Assembly (NCBI GenBank): GCA_964559355.1
Contig: CAZLHQ010000140.1
Span: forward strand, 1-8,724
Reading direction: 5' to 3'
DNA from: JAEUMD01 sp964559355
Lineage (GTDB): Bacteria; Pseudomonadota; Alphaproteobacteria; Rhizobiales; Hyphomicrobiaceae
DNA: 8,724 nucleotides
Shown in pieces: positions 5,611 to 8,724 of this stretch; positions within the stretch are counted from its first letter, which is position 1, and each line of letters opens with the position of its first letter. The notes below the pieces were generated by a model. It ran no database searches. It worked only from the letters and a program-made list of their open reading frames with translations, and was not told the DNA's origin. The position numbers were made by a program, and so were the translations under genes.

Positions 5611-6297
5611 TTGGCAATCGGTCTCATCATCCTGCTCGCAGTTCTGGGGCTTGCCATGCTGCCGCAGATATGGGTGCAGCGCGTGTTGGCGCGACATTCG
5701 AGCGAGCGGGCGGATTTTCCGGGCACAGGTGGCGAGTTCGCGCGCCACATTCTCGACGAGATGAAGCTCGGCCACGTCAAGGTCGAGGAGACGACGCTTG
5801 GCGATCACTATGACCCGACGGCGAAGATCGTGCGGCTGGGCCCCAAGCACTTCAACGGCCGGTCGCTGACAGCGGTGGTGGTGGCCGCGCACGAGGTCGG
5901 CCATGCGATGCAGGATGCGACTGGCTACCAGCCGCTTGTCGCACGCACCAGACTTGCGCGGCAGGCGCAGTGGATCGAGCGCATGGGCGCCATCGTCATG
6001 TTGACGGCGCCGTTCGTGATGGCGCTCGTGAAGGCGCCCGTGGTCGTCTTCCTGCAGATCGCGGCGGGCCTTCTGATCCTGTCCTCTACGGTGCTGATGC
6101 ATGTGTTCACGCTGCCGGTAGAGTTCGATGCGAGTTTTCGCCGTGCCTTGCCGGTGTTGAAGGCCGGGCGCTACGTCGACGAAGCCGATATGCGTTCAGC
6201 GCGACAGATCCTGCGGGCTGCGGCGCTGACCTACGTCGCAGCCGCCGCCATGAGCCTGCTCGACGTCATGCGCTGGTTCCGCGTGCTGCGGCCTTGA
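5611..6297 (+). CDS. YugP-type membrane zinc metallopeptidase (Zn_peptidase_2 family)
   Basis: A 228-residue integral membrane protein. An N-terminal helix (about 3-22) precedes a cytosolic or periplasmic domain with GDHYDPTAKIVRLGPKHF and the zinc-binding catalytic motif AAHEVGHAMQ (His94, Glu95, His98). VEFDAS (Glu171) is the probable third ligand. Further membrane helices lie at about 125-165 (two) and 203-218. Length and motif order match the putative neutral zinc metallopeptidase family typified by Bacillus YugP, whose substrates are poorly known. The start is TTG, backed by AGGGAG at 5597-5602. The gene is divergent from the Spy-like gene and shares its 153-bp control region, suggesting coregulation by the Cpx-like pair. 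The deacetylase-family gene follows after 20 nt, so the two probably form an operon. By analogy with HtpX in the enterobacterial Cpx regulon it may degrade damaged membrane proteins; that role is inference. Confidence 0.92.
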   Translation: MAIGLIILLAVLGLAMLPQIWVQRVLARHSSERADFPGTGGEFARHILDEMKLGHVKVEETTLGDHYDPTAKIVRLGPKHFNGRSLTAVVVAAHEVGHAMQDATGYQPLVARTRLARQAQWIERMGAIVMLTAPFVMALVKAPVVVFLQIAAGLLILSSTVLMHVFTLPVEFDASFRRALPVLKAGRYVDEADMRSARQILRAAALTYVAAAAMSLLDVMRWFRVLRP

Positions 6298-6317
6298 TGT
6301 CGTGAGGCGCTGCCGCC

Positions 6318-7217
6318 GTGGCCTTCTATTTTCCCGATACGCCTGATCTGCCGTTGCCGCCGGGGCATCGCTTTCCCGCCAGCAAGTATCGTCTGCTGCG
6401 CGAGCGTGCCGTGGCGGAGGGCTTGTTCGCCAACGCGCGGCTGTTGCCCTCACCGCCAGCGGACAAGACCGTGCTGCGGCTGGCGCATGGCGAGGCCTAT
6501 GTCGACGACGTTCTTGGCGGCCGCTTGTCGGCAGAAGCCATGCGCCGCATCGGTATCCCATGGAGCGAAGTCTTGGTTGCCCGCTCGCTGGCAACCGTCG
6601 GTGGCTCGCTGGCAGCGGCGCGTGATGCGCTGCATGACGGCATCGCCGGGCAGCTTGCAGGCGGCACCCATCACGCGCATCGCGACTTTGGTTCTGGCTA
6701 CTGCGTGTTCAACGATCTGGCGGTGACGGCGTTGGCGCTCATGCGCGAGGGCGCCGCGCGCCGCATCACGATTCTTGATTGCGATGTGCATCAGGGCGAC
6801 GGCACGGCGGCGATTTTGCGCGACATCGCAGCCGTGCAGACGATTTCGATCCACGGCGCCACCAACTTTCCGTTTCGCAAGGTGGCCTCTGATATCGACG
6901 TAGCGCTTGCCGATGAAACCGGAGACGTCGATTACCTTGCAGCACTCGATGGCGTGCTGGACCGCATCGAAGGCTTCGCGCCCGATCTGCTGCTCTATCT
7001 CTCGGGGGCGGACGCACTTGCCGCTGACCGGCTGGGCCGGCTGTCGCTCAGCCCGGAAGGACTTGCGCAGCGCGATTGTGCCGTCTTCCGCTTTGCTCGC
7101 TCGCGCCGCTTGCCGGTGTCGATCGCCATCGGCGGTGGCTATGGCGAGCCGATTTCGATCACCGTTGACGCCTATCTTTCGACGTTTCGCTCAGCCCAGG
7201 CGATCTATGGCTTCTGA
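6318..7217 (+). CDS. Histone deacetylase superfamily zinc hydrolase
   Basis: A 299-residue protein of the arginase/deacetylase fold. Visible motifs: GGTHHAHRDFGSGYCVFND (catalytic His118-His119), DCDVHQGDGTA (zinc ligands Asp156 and His158), LYLSGADALAADRLGRL (third ligand Asp232), and IGGGY (Tyr275, transition-state tyrosine). The set is complete, so it should be an active deacylase. Bacterial members remove acetyl groups from polyamines, lysines or small molecules, and the substrate cannot be read from the sequence. The start is GTG at 6318 with GAGG 10 nt upstream; the N-terminal FYFPDTPDLPLPPGHRFP is typical of the bacterial group in which PxxHRFP/KY opens the domain. It lies 20 nt after the metallopeptidase stop and is likely cotranscribed. 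Its last 13 bp overlap the convergent transporter gene. No signal peptide, so cytosolic. Confidence 0.93.
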   Translation: MAFYFPDTPDLPLPPGHRFPASKYRLLRERAVAEGLFANARLLPSPPADKTVLRLAHGEAYVDDVLGGRLSAEAMRRIGIPWSEVLVARSLATVGGSLAAARDALHDGIAGQLAGGTHHAHRDFGSGYCVFNDLAVTALALMREGAARRITILDCDVHQGDGTAAILRDIAAVQTISIHGATNFPFRKVASDIDVALADETGDVDYLAALDGVLDRIEGFAPDLLLYLSGADALAADRLGRLSLSPEGLAQRDCAVFRFARSRRLPVSIAIGGGYGEPISITVDAYLSTFRSAQAIYGF

Positions 7218-8539
7218 TCGCTTTCTGCGGCGCGCGCGGTAAACTGGCGGCCGAGCGAAAAGCTCAAGGCGAGCCAGGCGAGCGCCGCGGGAAGTGCGGC
7301 TACAGCAACCGCGCTGCCTGAAAGACCAAACGTCTTGGCAAGCGCCCGAAACAGGAAGCCCGAGGCCGCATCCCCGCCGCGGTAGACGACGGTGTCGATG
7401 AAGTTCTGCGCCTTGTATTTCTCGTCGGGCTCGACGACCGTGAAAAGAACCTTCGTGGCTGGGTTTGCCAGCGCGAAGGCGATCGCGCGCTCGATTGCCA
7501 TGACGCTGAGAATGACAGCGAGCGTCGGCGCGGTGGCGAGCGCGACGAGCCCGAGCGCGCACCAAGCGGGCAAGGTGGCCGCTGCGATGCCGACGCCGAA
7601 GCGTTCCAGCACACGGCCGGTGACGAGCACTTGCAACAGGATCGTCATAATCGAGACGGCGAGATCGAGGCGGGCGAGCAACTGCACGCGCTCGGTGCGG
7701 TCGGTGAGCGCTTCGCCGAGAATGCGAGATTGCTCCAGGTAGAAGTAGGTCGAGACGAGATTGCCGAGCAGGATCCATAGCGCGATGCGAAACAGGTAGG
7801 GCGACTGCCAAACGCGCATGGCGCCGGCGAGGATGTGCTTGCCGACTGGTCGATCCGAAGCGGCGCCCTCGCCGTGTGCCGGTGCGATGTGCCGCAGAAA
7901 TACGGCTGCAGCAATGGCAAGGCTGAGCATTGCAGCGGAGACGAGCAGCAGGTTATCGGGTCCGATGATCGTAACGAAGGCTTGCGTGACGAGTGGCCCT
8001 GCCATGGCGCCCGCCGTGCCGCCAGCGGCGATGAAGCCATAGAGGCGTTTGGCCTCGCCGCTGTCGTAGAGGTCCGACATCACCACCCAGAACAGCGATA
8101 CGACAAACAGGTTGAAGACGCTCGCCCACACGAAGAACACCGACGCAACGAAAGGAGTGCGGCCGTCACCCGACAGGACCAGCCAGAAGCCGACGAGATT
8201 GGCGATGAAGAAGCCGTAGACGAGCGGCACGACGCGCTGGCGGGCGAAGTGCGACGTCACCCAGCCGTAGACCGGCACGGCGGCCAGCATGACGAAGAAG
8301 ACGACGATGAAGAGCGTCTCGAGGTGCTCGCGACCGACCGCGACTCCCATTTCGTCGCGCACCGGACGGATGATGTAGTAGGCGGCGAGCACCAGGAAGA
8401 AGTAGGCGAAGGAGACGACGAGGGCGGCGACTTCATGGCGCTCGACGTGGACCAGGCGGGAGAGGAGGCGGAAGAAGGCGGATGGGGCATGCGCCGAGCC
8501 GCGATCTGCTGTGCGCGCGATGTTGTTCTCGTGTGACAC
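7205..8539 (-). CDS. Twelve-helix-type transporter, NTP/NDP-exchange (ATP:ADP antiporter-like) or related MFS family
   Basis: A 444-residue hydrophobic protein with about 11-12 membrane helices. A cytoplasmic N-terminus (1-38) leads into helices beginning near VAALVVSFAYFFLVLAAYYI. Recognisable blocks: IIRPVRDEMG (57-65), YGFIAAGGTAGAMAGP (167-182) and VEPDEKYKAQNFIDTVVYRGGD (369-390). These mark the bacterial group annotated as Npt/Tlc-like NTP/NDP exchangers within the MFS-like fold. Characterised members from intracellular bacteria and plastids exchange ATP for ADP. Homologues in free-living proteobacteria are common and mostly uncharacterised, so substrate is open. The start is GTG at 8539, preceded by AGGGGG 5 nt upstream. 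The gene is convergent with the deacetylase gene, with its TAG inside the latter's last codons. No functional tie to the envelope-stress set is evident. Confidence 0.85.
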   Translation of the reverse strand: MSHENNIARTADRGSAHAPSAFFRLLSRLVHVERHEVAALVVSFAYFFLVLAAYYIIRPVRDEMGVAVGREHLETLFIVVFFVMLAAVPVYGWVTSHFARQRVVPLVYGFFIANLVGFWLVLSGDGRTPFVASVFFVWASVFNLFVVSLFWVVMSDLYDSGEAKRLYGFIAAGGTAGAMAGPLVTQAFVTIIGPDNLLLVSAAMLSLAIAAAVFLRHIAPAHGEGAASDRPVGKHILAGAMRVWQSPYLFRIALWILLGNLVSTYFYLEQSRILGEALTDRTERVQLLARLDLAVSIMTILLQVLVTGRVLERFGVGIAAATLPAWCALGLVALATAPTLAVILSVMAIERAIAFALANPATKVLFTVVEPDEKYKAQNFIDTVVYRGGDAASGFLFRALAKTFGLSGSAVAVAALPAALAWLALSFSLGRQFTARAAESDQKP

Positions 8540-8674
8540 TCCGTCCCCCTGCCCATACGATCTCTGCCTCTGGCACCGCCGCGGCAGCGCGAGTCGTCAT
8601 GTAGCATTTTCGAGAGGCTGAAGGGTTGGTTAGGCGCCTAGTCTGCAGCGGGGTCGCTCCATCCACCATCGTCA

Positions 8675-8692
8675 CCCCGTCGCAGGACGGGG
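8675..8692. repeat. REP-like intergenic palindrome
   Basis: CCCCGTC and GACGGGG form a perfect seven-base stem around a GCAG loop. The flanks (GTCA before, CCCAG after) resemble the dispersed GTCAnCCC...GGGnnCCA palindromes common between genes of Hyphomicrobiales. Only one copy is present here, so its repeated nature is not shown. A separate 10-bp palindrome, TAGGCGCCTA, lies at 8631-8640. Otherwise the 185 bases after the transporter start hold no gene I can support. Confidence 0.45.
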
Positions 8693-8724
8693 CCCAGTCA
8701 CGTCGCCGCGAACTCTTCGGGCGT

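Noticed and set aside
5458..6102. Upstream open extension (215 codons) of the Spy-like frame on the minus strand
   Set aside because: It lies antisense to the metallopeptidase, has His/Arg-rich composition without family similarity, and a strong AGGAG-preceded ATG at 5457 starts the real protein.
7835..8536. 233-codon plus-strand frame rich in Asp and Glu opposite the transporter
   Set aside because: The acidic composition comes from reading hydrophobic helix codons in antisense; there is no convincing start context or family resemblance.
8433..8675. 80-codon minus-strand frame upstream of and overlapping the transporter start
   Set aside because: Its codons run through the REP-like palindrome arm and over the transporter N-terminus in another frame; no domain and no ribosome-binding site that I can see.

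Overview
The window is a GC-rich, densely coded stretch of a bacterial chromosome, most likely from an alphaproteobacterium and plausibly the Hyphomicrobiales. The best single marker is a clear FlbT homologue, a flagellin-mRNA regulator essentially confined to Alphaproteobacteria. GTG and TTG starts and long antisense shadow frames fit a high-GC genome. I see no tRNA, rRNA, CRISPR array, insertion sequence or prophage gene.

Layout. (1) 1-1035 (+): 3' part of a predicted homoserine-dehydrogenase-like oxidoreductase with a C-terminal SAF-type domain (COG4091-like); its start lies outside the window. (2) 1036-1262: an AT-richer spacer with a hairpin and two inverted repeats, leading to a GntR/HutC-type regulator with a UTRA domain (1263-2135, +). 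(3) 2201-2629 (+): flbT, without flagellar neighbours in the window. (4) On the minus strand, reading 5457 to 2672, a Cpx-like envelope-stress set: a membrane-anchored Spy/CpxP-type protein, an OmpR-family response regulator and a CpxA-type histidine kinase. (5) Divergent from it, 5611-7217 (+): a YugP-type membrane zinc metallopeptidase followed after 20 nt by a zinc-dependent histone-deacetylase-family hydrolase. (6) 7205-8539 (-): a membrane transporter resembling the NTP/NDP-exchange (ATP:ADP antiporter-like) family, whose 3' end overlaps the deacetylase by 13 bp. (7) 8540-8724: non-coding, with a strong REP-like hairpin near the edge.

How the genes may work together. The central block (2672 to about 6300) looks like a compact envelope-quality-control locus: a periplasm-facing Spy/CpxP-like protein, the two-component system it would modulate, and a membrane protease, with a tandem repeat resembling a CpxR box (GTAAA-N5-GTTAA) in the shared divergent promoter region. 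This is inference from gene content, motifs and arrangement. The left block (oxidoreductase plus HutC-type regulator) looks like the edge of a separate catabolic or metabolic locus.
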